A model generated the notes under the pieces. The model saw only the letters and a list, made by a program, of their open reading frames with translations, did no database searches and had not been told where the DNA came from. A program made the position numbers and the translations under genes. Positions 1 to 6,263 of a stretch of 8,066 nucleotides of DNA are shown here, in pieces; position 1 is the first letter of the stretch; each line of letters starts with the position of its first letter. The stretch is taken from the NCBI GenBank assembly GCA_028823185.1, contig JAPKBY010000061.1, positions 1 to 8,066 of the forward strand, given 5' to 3'. This DNA is from Planctomycetota bacterium. GTDB taxonomy: Bacteria; Planctomycetota; UBA1135; GCA-002686595.

Positions 1-602
1 GAGGTCAAGGCTCCATCGAGACGCGGAGCCAACCAGCTGCCGCCAGGGAGCATGCCAGAGAGCTTGACGAGCCCACTGCTGATCTTAGGAGAGAAGAGCG
101 CGACACAGATGAAGAGGCAGGCGCTCGACGCAGTCCAGAAGATCCAGTCCAGCGAGAGCCCTCCGGCGAGAGAGGCGAGCATGATGAGGACGAGGAAACC
201 GAGGAGATCCGTGACGCGCTCGGCGAGCACGATCGGCGCGGTCTTGTGGATCGGAGTCCCGTCCAGCTTGCGGATGAGGACGGATTTGAAGGCCTCGCCG
301 ACCTTCCCGGGGGTGACGGTGAGAGAGAGCCCCGCGAGGTAGACGATGAGGGAGGAGCTGCGGCTGATGTTGACGCCTACGAGCCCGCGGTAGCGCTCCC
401 AGCGAGGAAAGCGCACGAGGTAGTTGAGGAAGGAGAGGCCGCATGCGGCTGCGATCAGCTCTACCGGCACGCTCTTCAGCGCGCTCAGCGTGCCATCGAG
501 ATCGCCTGTGAAGGCTGCAAAGGCGGCATAGCACGCGAAACCCAAGAACACGCCGAGCGCGATCTTGCCGGCGTGGCTGGGGGAGTTCTCAGGCTTTGCC
601 AA
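1..602 (-). CDS. LPG-synthase-TM / UPF0104 family membrane protein (C-terminus cut by window edge)
   Basis: Polytopic inner-membrane protein of the lysylphosphatidylglycerol synthase transmembrane family (PF03706, UPF0104/AglD-like), related to the flippase half of MprF. The first 200 residues are visible and the frame is open to the left edge; family members are usually about 300-350 residues, so roughly the last third is missing. The family signature is clear: TVTPGKVGEAFKSVL at residues 95-109 and APIVLAERVTDLLG at 122-135. Hydrophobic segments lie near 13-31, 47-62, 84-97, 132-148 and 153-170. No ATG lies in frame upstream of the conserved region; I chose TTG at 602-600, giving an N-terminus MAKPENSPSHAGK before the first membrane segment. 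CTG at 617-615 is an alternative. The start lies inside the end of the antiporter gene (14-base overlap), so the two are probably co-translated. Substrate unknown: lipid or polyprenyl-linked translocation is inferred from the family only. No lysyl-transferase domain is visible. Confidence 0.85.
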   Translation of the reverse strand, partial: MAKPENSPSHAGKIALGVFLGFACYAAFAAFTGDLDGTLSALKSVPVELIAAACGLSFLNYLVRFPRWERYRGLVGVNISRSSSLIVYLAGLSLTVTPGKVGEAFKSVLIRKLDGTPIHKTAPIVLAERVTDLLGFLVLIMLASLAGGLSLDWIFWTASSACLFICVALFSPKISSGLVKLSGMLPGGSWLAPRLDGALT

Positions 603-2643
603 GGTGCTCTGTCGCAGTCTGATTGTCGTCGGCTCGTTCGCCTACAAGACGCAGGATGGCGAACATGGTGGCGATTCCAACGGGGAGGCAGAGCCATGGG
701 CTCGCGCCAAGGTAGGTGACAGGCAAGTAGCCGCAGACGACGGCGACGATCATGGCGAGCAGCGCATAGGGCATCTGCGTCCGGACGTGGTCGATGTGAT
801 CTGAGGCGCAGGCTGTGGAGGAGAGCACGGTGGTGTCAGAGATCGGGGAGCAGTGATCACCAAAGATCGCGCCCTCGAGGACCGCGCCGATCGAGACGAC
901 GACGAGCCCGGCAGCGCCGAGATCGCTCTCAAGACCTAGCTGGTAGGCGAGGCCGACGACCAGCGGCAAGAGGATGCTCATCGTGCTCCAGGAAGAGCCG
1001 GTTGAGAAAGCGACGAGCCCAGAGAGCGCGAAGAGCAGCACGGGCAGGAGCGCGGGTGGGAGCGCGTCGCCGACGGCCGCAGTGATGTAGGTGGCGGTGC
1101 CGAGGTTGCCGCAGGCGGCGCCGATCATCCAGGCGAGGTAGAGGATCACCAGTGCGATCGATGTGGCTCTCAGGCCAGAGATGGCTGCTTTGACGATGCC
1201 AGTGATAGGCAGCTTCGCTGCCAGCGAGGCTGTGACTGCGACGAGGAGTCCTGCTGAGGAGCCATAGAGCAAGGCGGTGTAGCTGTTTCCCGCACCAAGG
1301 ATGTTCGAGAGCCCGCGGCTTGAGAAGGAGGTGTCTAGTCCAGCATCGGTCGCCCCGACATAGCCCGTGTAGTAAACCCAACCCACTGTGAAGAGGAGGA
1401 AAATCCCCAGGGGGACGATCGCTCGCCAGGCACGGATCGCGAGCCCGGGGGCAGCGGTCATCTTGGTCACCAGGTCGGAGACCATCGGGGTGCCATCTTT
1501 GCGGACAAGCTCTCCCGTCGTGCGCGCGCGGCGCTCGGCGGTGAGCATGGGGCCGAAATCTCTGCCGGTGAAGGCGATGAGCCCGCAGAGGGCGAGGGCG
1601 AAGATGCAGTAGAAGCGGTATGGGATCGTCTGAATAAAGACTGAGTAGCCGTCTGCTGCGCTCATTCCGGCCGCAGGGAGCTGCGGCGCATATTGGGAGA
1701 CCTCGAAGGCGACCCAGGTCGAGAAGATCGAGATGCCTGCGACAGGCGCGGCGGTTGAGTCCACGAGGTAGGCGAGCTTCTCGCGGGAGACGCGGAAGCG
1801 ATCTGTTAGAGGGCGCATCGTGGCGCCACACAGGATCGTGTTCGCGTAGTCATCGAAGAAGATGACGAGGCCCATGATCCAGGTCGCGATCTGTGTTCTG
1901 CGCGCATCCTTCGCGCGGGCGGCGACGAGGTCCATCACTCCGCGCAAGCCGCCGTTGTGGGTGATGACGCCGACCATGGCGAGCATCGCGATGACGAAGC
2001 CCACGACCTGTGCCTTGTCCGAGTCGGTGAACTGCCCCCAGAAGGCGACGCCTACATCTCCAACAGCCGCGATGGGGTTCAAGGTGGCGAGGAGTCCAGC
2101 GTCCGACCGCATCAGGCAGCCTGCGGCGATGACGCCGGCTAAGAGGGCGATGACCGGCTTGCGGAAGAGCAGCGCTAAGGCGATCGCGACCAGCGGTGGC
2201 AGAAGGGAGGTCGGCGCGGGAGGAGTGAACTCGCCCGAGGTGTCGATGTCTCCCATTGCCCCCGACGCTCTGAGGGTCAAGACTCGCGCGTCCTCGGCAT
2301 CGTGGAGCTCGATCTGAAAGTCAACGCCTTCGGCAGCAGGAGAGTTCGAGCCAGCTAGGTTTAGCTGGCGCCCTGCATCCACAGCTGCAGCTCTAAAGGC
2401 CCTGGCGACTGCCTGCCTCGAGACGAGCTCGTCGCCATCTTCGAGGCCGGAGACTTGGCCGAGAGAGAGGGTCCAGGTGCTGCCGTCGTCCTCTCCGAAC
2501 TCTTCGACGACCTTGGCCGCGAAGTCAGTGTCGAGGAGCTCTGCCGCCTGAGCGGCTGCGAGACGGCCTTCATCGGCCTGGGGTAAAAGAAAGACGCCAC
2601 CCAGCAATATGAGGGCGGCAAGGGCTCCTAGGAGTCGAGTCAT
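589..2643 (-). CDS. NhaC-family Na+/H+ antiporter with an exported N-terminal domain
   Basis: 684-residue inner-membrane cation/proton antiporter of the NhaC family (PF03553). Membrane segments begin near residue 148 and continue to about 665. Conserved family features are IFFDDYANTILCGATMRPLTD (261-281), LVDSTAAPVAGISIFSTWVA (293-312), STGSSWST (547-554) and GDHCSPISDTTVLSSTACASDHIDHV (595-620). The acidic and polar residues in these motifs are the likely ion path. Residues 1-20 form a signal-like hydrophobic stretch ending LLPQADEG. Residues about 25-142 are soluble, acidic and without membrane segments, so they should face the periplasm; typical NhaC proteins of about 450-530 residues lack this part. 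The start is ATG at 2643-2641; an in-frame stop lies just upstream and there is no other start in between. No good SD is present (GGAG sits 16 bases away). Likely role: Na+ export and pH homeostasis. The exact ions cannot be told from sequence. Confidence 0.93.
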   Translation of the reverse strand: MTRLLGALAALILLGGVFLLPQADEGRLAAAQAAELLDTDFAAKVVEEFGEDDGSTWTLSLGQVSGLEDGDELVSRQAVARAFRAAAVDAGRQLNLAGSNSPAAEGVDFQIELHDAEDARVLTLRASGAMGDIDTSGEFTPPAPTSLLPPLVAIALALLFRKPVIALLAGVIAAGCLMRSDAGLLATLNPIAAVGDVGVAFWGQFTDSDKAQVVGFVIAMLAMVGVITHNGGLRGVMDLVAARAKDARRTQIATWIMGLVIFFDDYANTILCGATMRPLTDRFRVSREKLAYLVDSTAAPVAGISIFSTWVAFEVSQYAPQLPAAGMSAADGYSVFIQTIPYRFYCIFALALCGLIAFTGRDFGPMLTAERRARTTGELVRKDGTPMVSDLVTKMTAAPGLAIRAWRAIVPLGIFLLFTVGWVYYTGYVGATDAGLDTSFSSRGLSNILGAGNSYTALLYGSSAGLLVAVTASLAAKLPITGIVKAAISGLRATSIALVILYLAWMIGAACGNLGTATYITAAVGDALPPALLPVLLFALSGLVAFSTGSSWSTMSILLPLVVGLAYQLGLESDLGAAGLVVVSIGAVLEGAIFGDHCSPISDTTVLSSTACASDHIDHVRTQMPYALLAMIVAVVCGYLPVTYLGASPWLCLPVGIATMFAILRLVGERADDNQTATEHLGKA

Positions 2644-2649
2644 GGCCGA

Positions 2650-2671
2650 AGGGTAGCAACTCCGTTACTCT
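2650..2671. promoter_or_regulatory. Candidate back-to-back promoters in a 36-base divergent gap
   Basis: The whole gap between the antiporter start (2643) and the divergent GTG start (2680) is 36 bases. It contains two inward-mirrored copies of a TACYCT element. TACCCT on the minus strand (2655-2650) lies 6 bases before the antiporter ATG. TACTCT on the plus strand (2666-2671) lies 8 bases before the GTG. Together they form an imperfect dyad, AGGGTAGC against GTTACTCT. Both fit the TANNNT pattern known for -10 boxes of leaderless genes in some phyla. I see no convincing -35 box for either. An operator is an alternative reading. Confidence 0.4.
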
Positions 2672-2679
2672 CATTCCTC

Positions 2680-3234
2680 GTGCTTACCTCTCTCATCGAC
2701 ATCAGCGAGGCAGGACCCTGGGTCTTGCTCTCGATCGCCATCCTGGTTGCGGCCGGGGTGATCACTCTCATTTCGCTCGCAAAGAGGCTCCGAGAGATCT
2801 CTGAGCGATTGGAGCAGCTGGATGGTCTTGAGGGCCTAGAGCGCTCCCTCAGCGGGCTAAAAGAAGTCGCGGACAGCGTGGACCTCGAACGCCTAGAGCA
2901 CCTCGTCGAGGACTTGAGGGACACGAACCGGCGCATCGGCAGGCAGCTCGTTGATCTGACCGAGGGGTCTGTCGCTGAGCCATCAGCAGGCGCTCAAGAG
3001 CGGCCAGTCGGCCCCATGCTGGCTGAACGCATCACCAATCGCCTCATCGTGCTGGGCTGTGAACGCATTGAGTTGCTGGTCGGAGCAGGCGATCTGGAGC
3101 GTGTGGCAGCTGAGGGTGGCGAGGTCGGCTTTGAAGCCAGGCGCGACGGAGCGGCGGCCAAGGGCCGCGTTCAGATCGCAGACGGGCGCCTCGTTGATGT
3201 GCAGATCAGCACCTCTCATCAGATGTTCCCCTAG
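2680..3234 (+). CDS. Membrane-anchored coiled-coil protein of unknown function
   Basis: 184 residues, not recognised as a named family. Residues about 13-33 (PWVLLSIAILVAAGVITLISL) form one transmembrane helix. A heptad-rich, highly charged stretch from about 35 to 94 follows (KRLREISERLEQLDGLEGLERSL and onward) and is probably a coiled coil. A short Ser/Ala/Glu linker leads to a soluble C-terminal part, about 112-184, rich in beta-type sequence (CERIELLVGAGD, GEVGFEARRDG, GRVQIADGRLVDVQIS). With few N-terminal residues before the helix and positive charges (AKRLR) after it, the bulk is probably cytoplasmic. The start is GTG; a TAG lies in frame upstream at 2629 and no other standard start falls between. 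No SD is visible, but a TACTCT element lies 8 bases before the start. It lies upstream of asnS on the same strand, 67 bases away, so co-transcription is possible. Reading frame and composition support a real gene. Confidence 0.72.
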   Translation: MLTSLIDISEAGPWVLLSIAILVAAGVITLISLAKRLREISERLEQLDGLEGLERSLSGLKEVADSVDLERLEHLVEDLRDTNRRIGRQLVDLTEGSVAEPSAGAQERPVGPMLAERITNRLIVLGCERIELLVGAGDLERVAAEGGEVGFEARRDGAAAKGRVQIADGRLVDVQISTSHQMFP

Positions 3235-3286
3235 GGATCGTCTTCTTTCTAGCGGACGGTTCAGGGAAAAGGCGGCCTCTGGCGGT

Positions 3287-3292
3287 TACCCT
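3287..3292 (+). promoter_or_regulatory. Candidate -10-like TACCCT element upstream of asnS
   Basis: GTTACCCT ends 9 bases before the asnS ATG. It matches the elements before the other two SD-less starts in this window. The 67-base gap holds no clear SD, no T-box-like structure and no convincing -35 box at the expected distance (GGGAAA is there instead). This may be the -10 box of a promoter giving a very short leader or leaderless asnS mRNA. It rests on pattern similarity alone. Confidence 0.33.
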
Positions 3293-3301
3293 GCGCTCAT
3301 C

Positions 3302-4600
3302 ATGAGCATAGTAACCACTGTCGAGAAGCTCGCTGACCACGTCGGCGAGAGCGTCACCCTGCGCGGGTGGGTCTACAACAAGAGCGGCAAGGGCAAGCTG
3401 GCCTTTGTTCAGTTTCGCGATGGCAGCGGCGTCTGCCAGTGCGTCGTCTTGAAGAACCAGGTCTCCGAAGAGCTCTTCGAGGCGATCAGCTCTGCAGGGC
3501 AAGAGTCATCGCTTGAGCTGACCGGAGTCGTCTCTGCGGATGAGCGCGCGCCTGGTGGCTTCGAGGTGAAGGTCTCCGATGGAGTCATTCATCAGCTGGC
3601 GGAGGGGTATCCCATTACGCCGAAAGAGCACGGCGCGGACTTCCTTCACAATCATCGGCACCTCTGGATGCGGAGCCGCAAGCAGTGGGCGATCTTGCGC
3701 ATCCGGGACGCAGTCATCACAGCGCTCCGACGCTTCTTTGATGAGCGTGAGTTCATCTGCGTTGACTCTCCGATCTTCACGCCCAACGCCTGCGAGGGGA
3801 CGAGCACGCTCTTCGAGGTGCCTTACTTTGACAGGACGGCTTATCTCACTCAGTCGGGTCAGCTCTACGCTGAGGCCGCCGCGATGGCCCTCGGGAAGGT
3901 CTACACCTTTGGGCCGACCTTCCGCGCCGAGAAGTCCAAGACGCGCAGGCACCTGACGGAGTTTTGGATGCTCGAGCCTGAGATGGCTTATGCCGGGCTC
4001 GAGGATGTGATGCAGCTCGCAGAAGACATGCTCTGCGCGGTCGTCGCAGAGGTGCTTGAGCGCAGAAAATTAGAGCTCGAGGTCTTAGAGCGAGACCTCT
4101 CGAAGCTCGAGGTGATCAAGGGTCCGTTCCCGAGGCTCTCCTATGAGGAGGCCTCTGAGATCTTGAAGGCGCATCCTGACAGCGACTTCGTCGAGGGCTC
4201 TGACTTCGGCGCACCGGATGAGACCATCCTCTCAGAGCGCTATGACAAACCTCTTATGATTCACCGCTATCCGAAGGAGGTGAAGTCCTTCTACATGAAG
4301 CGGGACCCGGAGGATGAATCTAAGTGCCTCTGCGTAGATGTCCTCGGCTCAGAGGGCGTCGGTGAGATCATCGGTGGCAGTCAGCGTGAGGACGACCTCG
4401 ATGTCTTGCTCGGGCGCATCAAAGCTCATGAGCTACCTGAGGAGGCCTTTCAGTGGTACCTCGACTTGCGACGCTACGGTAGCGTCCCGCACGGTGGATT
4501 TGGCCTCGGACTGGAGCGTACGGTCGCTTGGATCTGCGGGATCTCGCACGTACGTGAGGCGATCCCTTTTCCGCGCATGATGTCGCGGCTCGAACCTTAA
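3302..4600 (+). CDS. asnS: Asparagine--tRNA ligase (asparaginyl-tRNA synthetase)
   Basis: Cytoplasmic class IIb aminoacyl-tRNA synthetase that charges tRNA-Asn with asparagine using ATP. 432 residues, normal for the short bacterial form (E. coli AsnRS is 466). Residues 1 to about 105 form the OB-fold anticodon-binding domain (VTLRGWVYNKSGKGKLAFVQFRDGSG). The catalytic core starts near 115. Motif 2 is FRAEKSKTRRHLTEFWMLEPE (207-227), with the ATP-contacting arginine in FRAE. The active-site segment VGEIIGGSQRE is at 353-363. Motif 3 is GGFGLGLERTVAW (398-410), and the C-terminus is PFPRMMSRLEP. The lack of the large AspRS insertion domain, together with this ending, favours AsnRS over bacterial AspRS. 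The frame is open back to 3059, but that part overlaps the preceding gene and is not AsnRS-like; ATG at 3302 starts the family homology. No SD is visible. A dedicated AsnRS suggests direct asparaginylation rather than sole reliance on the GatCAB route. Confidence 0.96.
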   Translation: MSIVTTVEKLADHVGESVTLRGWVYNKSGKGKLAFVQFRDGSGVCQCVVLKNQVSEELFEAISSAGQESSLELTGVVSADERAPGGFEVKVSDGVIHQLAEGYPITPKEHGADFLHNHRHLWMRSRKQWAILRIRDAVITALRRFFDEREFICVDSPIFTPNACEGTSTLFEVPYFDRTAYLTQSGQLYAEAAAMALGKVYTFGPTFRAEKSKTRRHLTEFWMLEPEMAYAGLEDVMQLAEDMLCAVVAEVLERRKLELEVLERDLSKLEVIKGPFPRLSYEEASEILKAHPDSDFVEGSDFGAPDETILSERYDKPLMIHRYPKEVKSFYMKRDPEDESKCLCVDVLGSEGVGEIIGGSQREDDLDVLLGRIKAHELPEEAFQWYLDLRRYGSVPHGGFGLGLERTVAWICGISHVREAIPFPRMMSRLEP

Positions 4601-4893
4601 GCCTGCGTGGGCTCTGGAGTCGCGGGACTCTCTTGAGTTGAGTTGGATATCTCAGCCTCTCGCGGCTGCATGACATAGTCGCGCTGGTGGCTTCGTGAGT
4701 GAGCGATCGCGTCCGCGAGTCCTAAGAGATCGGCGGCGCGGCGCGAGCGCTGACGGCGCGCGACGAGCTCATGCTCACAGCGAAGTCTGATGCGTTCGTC
4801 GCGAAGCGCTAAGGCTAGCTCGCGCTGGCGGGCCAACTCTTGGGCCTCTTCTAGAGCCGAGGTGAGCTCATTCGGTAATGCGGGGGACGGCAT
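4597..4893 (-). CDS. Small charged helical protein of unknown function
   Basis: 98 residues, no family recognised. Residues about 8-65 are strongly helix-forming and rich in Glu, Arg, Ala and Leu (SALEEAQELARQRELALALRDERIRLR), consistent with a coiled coil. The tail (about 80-98) is Ser/Thr/Pro/Glu-rich and likely disordered. No signal peptide or membrane segment is seen; it should be cytoplasmic. The start is ATG at 4893-4891, without a visible SD. It converges on asnS: its TAA (4599-4597) overlaps the asnS TAA (4598-4600), a 4-base overlap leaving no room for a terminator. Protein-like composition and no competing frame favour a real gene, but the absence of a recognised family keeps confidence moderate. 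Confidence 0.58.
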   Translation of the reverse strand: MPSPALPNELTSALEEAQELARQRELALALRDERIRLRCEHELVARRQRSRRAADLLGLADAIAHSRSHQRDYVMQPREAEISNSTQESPATPEPTQA

Positions 4894-4904
4894 ATGAGCG
4901 TTTT

Positions 4905-4925
4905 AATCAACGCGAACAGCTGATT
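4905..4925. repeat. Short inverted repeat upstream of the small helical gene
   Basis: Arms AATCAAC and GCTGATT flank a 7-base centre. They pair over 7 positions, one of them a G-T wobble. The dyad ends 11 bases before the minus-strand ATG at 4893, next to an A/T-rich run (TTTT at 4901-4904). In that direction it is followed by A residues, not T, so it is not an intrinsic terminator for the lipoprotein gene. It may be an operator or mRNA hairpin, or chance. Confidence 0.3.
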
Positions 4926-4959
4926 CCAGAACCGACTGATGACTAGTAGGACGTTGCAG

Positions 4960-5748
4960 TTATTTAATGACGGACGCTCTCTCTGCTAAGCGTGACTCCA
5001 GAGCGGAGATCTCGCGCAGTTGATCCTCATAAGAGGCGTCGGCGCGGAAGCGCAGGGGCACGTCTAGGTGCTTCGCGAGGGCTGTGGCTGCGCGGCTCTT
5101 CGACCACGCCATGGTGCTCTTTGGTGTCCAATCTCGCAGCTCCCTCTCTTCGGCTGGCGTGCCCTCGCGCAGGACGCGCAGCAAGAAGGTGCTGACCTCT
5201 GAGCCACCACGTGCGAGGGCAGAGCTGGCGCATTCGACGCGGACCTCGAGGTCGGGGTGCGGTTCTGTCCCGATCGAGAGCTCAAGCAGGGCGCTCGTGA
5301 AGCGCTCCTCTTCAGGCCAAGCAGCGAGGCTGGCAGCGGCGACGACATCGGCGCCGTCGTCGTCACGATTGGCTCCCTCCACGCGATCTTCTAGACGGGC
5401 GAGGAGGAGCTCTGCTGCGTGAGGGTCACGACTGTGAGCGAGGAGCAGCGCAGCGCGCATCCCCGCTTCGTCAAGCCCTGGGAGGGCGAGGCTCAGCGTG
5501 AGTCGCCCTTCTGGAGAGAGACGGTGTGCGTTCAAGCTTGGATTCCAAGCGCTGAGTGATCGCTCAAAGCTGACCCTCGGTCCATCCTTCCAACCTTCAA
5601 AGGGTGAGATCTCCGGCGCCGAATTCACTTGGGGGGCGTGAGTTCGGATGTCTAGCTCCGGTCCTGCGCAGCCCAAGAGGCAGCAGAGCGCCAGGGCACG
5701 AAGAGGACGCAGCTTGAGCGCTTTACGCGTTCGATAAAATCTCAGCAC
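4960..5748 (-). CDS. Predicted lipoprotein with HEAT-like helical repeats
   Basis: 262 residues. The N-terminus has a basic region (RFYRTRKALKLRPLR), a hydrophobic core (ALALCCL) and the lipobox LLGC with Cys27 as the predicted lipidated residue. The next residue is Ala, so outer-membrane sorting is likely if the cell follows the Lol +2 rule. Residues about 80-215 form helical pairs rich in Ala and Leu (MRAALLLAHSRDPHAAELLLARLE; VEGANRDDDGADVVAAASLAAW; EVRVECASSALARGGSEVSTFLLRVL), resembling HEAT/armadillo-type repeats. The C-terminus ends with a charged helix. The start is GTG at 5748-5746, 8 bases after the stop of the CBS gene, so the two are probably one operon. The nearest SD-like sequence is GAAGG about 13-17 bases upstream, inside the CBS gene end. 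Function is unknown; a protein-interaction scaffold in the envelope is inferred from the repeat type. Confidence 0.8.
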   Translation of the reverse strand: MLRFYRTRKALKLRPLRALALCCLLGCAGPELDIRTHAPQVNSAPEISPFEGWKDGPRVSFERSLSAWNPSLNAHRLSPEGRLTLSLALPGLDEAGMRAALLLAHSRDPHAAELLLARLEDRVEGANRDDDGADVVAAASLAAWPEEERFTSALLELSIGTEPHPDLEVRVECASSALARGGSEVSTFLLRVLREGTPAEERELRDWTPKSTMAWSKSRAATALAKHLDVPLRFRADASYEDQLREISALESRLAERASVIK

Positions 5749-5756
5749 TCGGTCTC

Positions 5757-6173
5757 TCAGCCTTCAGAGAGGGCGATGTAGTCGCGCATCTCTTGCACCT
5801 CGTCTAAGACGAGATCTCGAATCGAGAGGACTCCGTGCAGGCGACCCTCGGCGTCTACCACGGGGAGGTGCCGAATGTGATGCTCTTTGAGGAGGCCGCG
5901 AGCTTCTCTTGAGCTCATGTCCATGCTGCCTGTGATGATCTCGCGGGTCATGACTTGCGCGACCTTCACCTCGTCGGTGATGAGGTCTTTTAAGAGGACG
6001 CGCTTCAGCACATCTCTCTCGGTGAAGAGACCGACGAGCTTCTCATTGTCTAGGATCGCGGTGCAGCCCACGTTGGCTTCAGCCATCGCTTTGGCCGCCT
6101 CACGCACGGTCGCCTCAGGGGAGACCTGGACCACGCGGGGCATATTTCCTAGGAGCTTGGAGAGAGTCGCCAT
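5757..6173 (-). CDS. Tandem CBS-domain protein
   Basis: 138-residue cytoplasmic protein made only of a CBS pair (Bateman module). CBS1 is about 12-62 (VVQVSPEATVREAAKAMAEANVGCTAILDNEKLVGLFTERDVLKRV). CBS2 is about 74-126 (VMTREIITGSMDMSSREARGLLKEHHIRHLPVVDAEGRLHGVLSIRDLV). The endings GLFTERD and GVLSIRD are the typical beta-turn-helix parts that contact adenine nucleotides or related ligands in this family. Stand-alone CBS pairs usually sense AMP, ATP, SAM or similar and act on a partner protein; the ligand and partner are not readable here. The start ATG has a good SD (AAGGAA, 8-base spacing) and a plausible sigma70 promoter further upstream. It is the first gene of a probable two-gene unit with the lipoprotein; their differing cell locations make direct contact unlikely. 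Confidence 0.93.
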   Translation of the reverse strand: MATLSKLLGNMPRVVQVSPEATVREAAKAMAEANVGCTAILDNEKLVGLFTERDVLKRVLLKDLITDEVKVAQVMTREIITGSMDMSSREARGLLKEHHIRHLPVVDAEGRLHGVLSIRDLVLDEVQEMRDYIALSEG

Positions 6174-6181
6174 ATATGAGG

Positions 6182-6187
6182 TTCCTT
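6182..6187 (-). promoter_or_regulatory. Ribosome binding site of the CBS gene
   Basis: AAGGAA on the minus strand, 8 bases before the ATG at 6173-6171. It is the only strong, correctly spaced SD sequence upstream of a gene in this window, and it confirms this start. Confidence 0.75.
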
Positions 6188-6212
6188 GAGTTCTAGCCTC
6201 TTGCTGCGATCG

Positions 6213-6241
6213 AGTAGAGGGGATGCTCTAGATAACTTCAA
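6213..6241 (-). promoter_or_regulatory. Candidate sigma70 promoter for the CBS-lipoprotein unit
   Basis: On the minus strand TTGAAG (6241-6236) and TCTACT (6218-6213) are separated by exactly 17 bases. Each matches the TTGACA/TATAAT consensus at 4 of 6 positions. The leader would be about 30-35 bases and would include the AAGGAA ribosome binding site. The position in the 127-base gap after the upstream operon fits an independent promoter. Confidence 0.45.
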
Positions 6242-6263
6242 GGACGACGCCTCTTAGCCCATC

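Noticed and set aside
85..534. A 149-codon minus-strand open frame
   Set aside because: It is an Arg/His/Leu-rich shadow of the LPG-synthase-TM family gene, whose conserved motifs are in the neighbouring frame.
246..719. A 157-codon plus-strand open frame
   Set aside because: It is antisense to the flippase-like gene and the antiporter end, with low-complexity composition and no recognisable domain.
929..1831. A 300-codon minus-strand open frame inside the antiporter gene
   Set aside because: It lies wholly within the NhaC gene in another frame. The predicted product is full of Arg, His and Pro runs, typical of an off-frame reading of GC-rich DNA.
3059..3301. An upstream extension of asnS of 81 codons
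   Set aside because: It overlaps the preceding coding region in another frame, is unlike any AsnRS, and the family homology begins at the ATG at 3302.
3235..3301. A T-box or other riboswitch upstream of asnS
   Set aside because: The gap is only 67 bases, far too short for a T-box, and it shows no conserved T-box sequence or convincing hairpin.
3302..4600. An aspartyl-tRNA synthetase instead of AsnRS
   Set aside because: The length of 432 residues without the bacterial AspRS insertion domain, together with the C-terminal PFPRMMSRLEP, fits AsnRS better.
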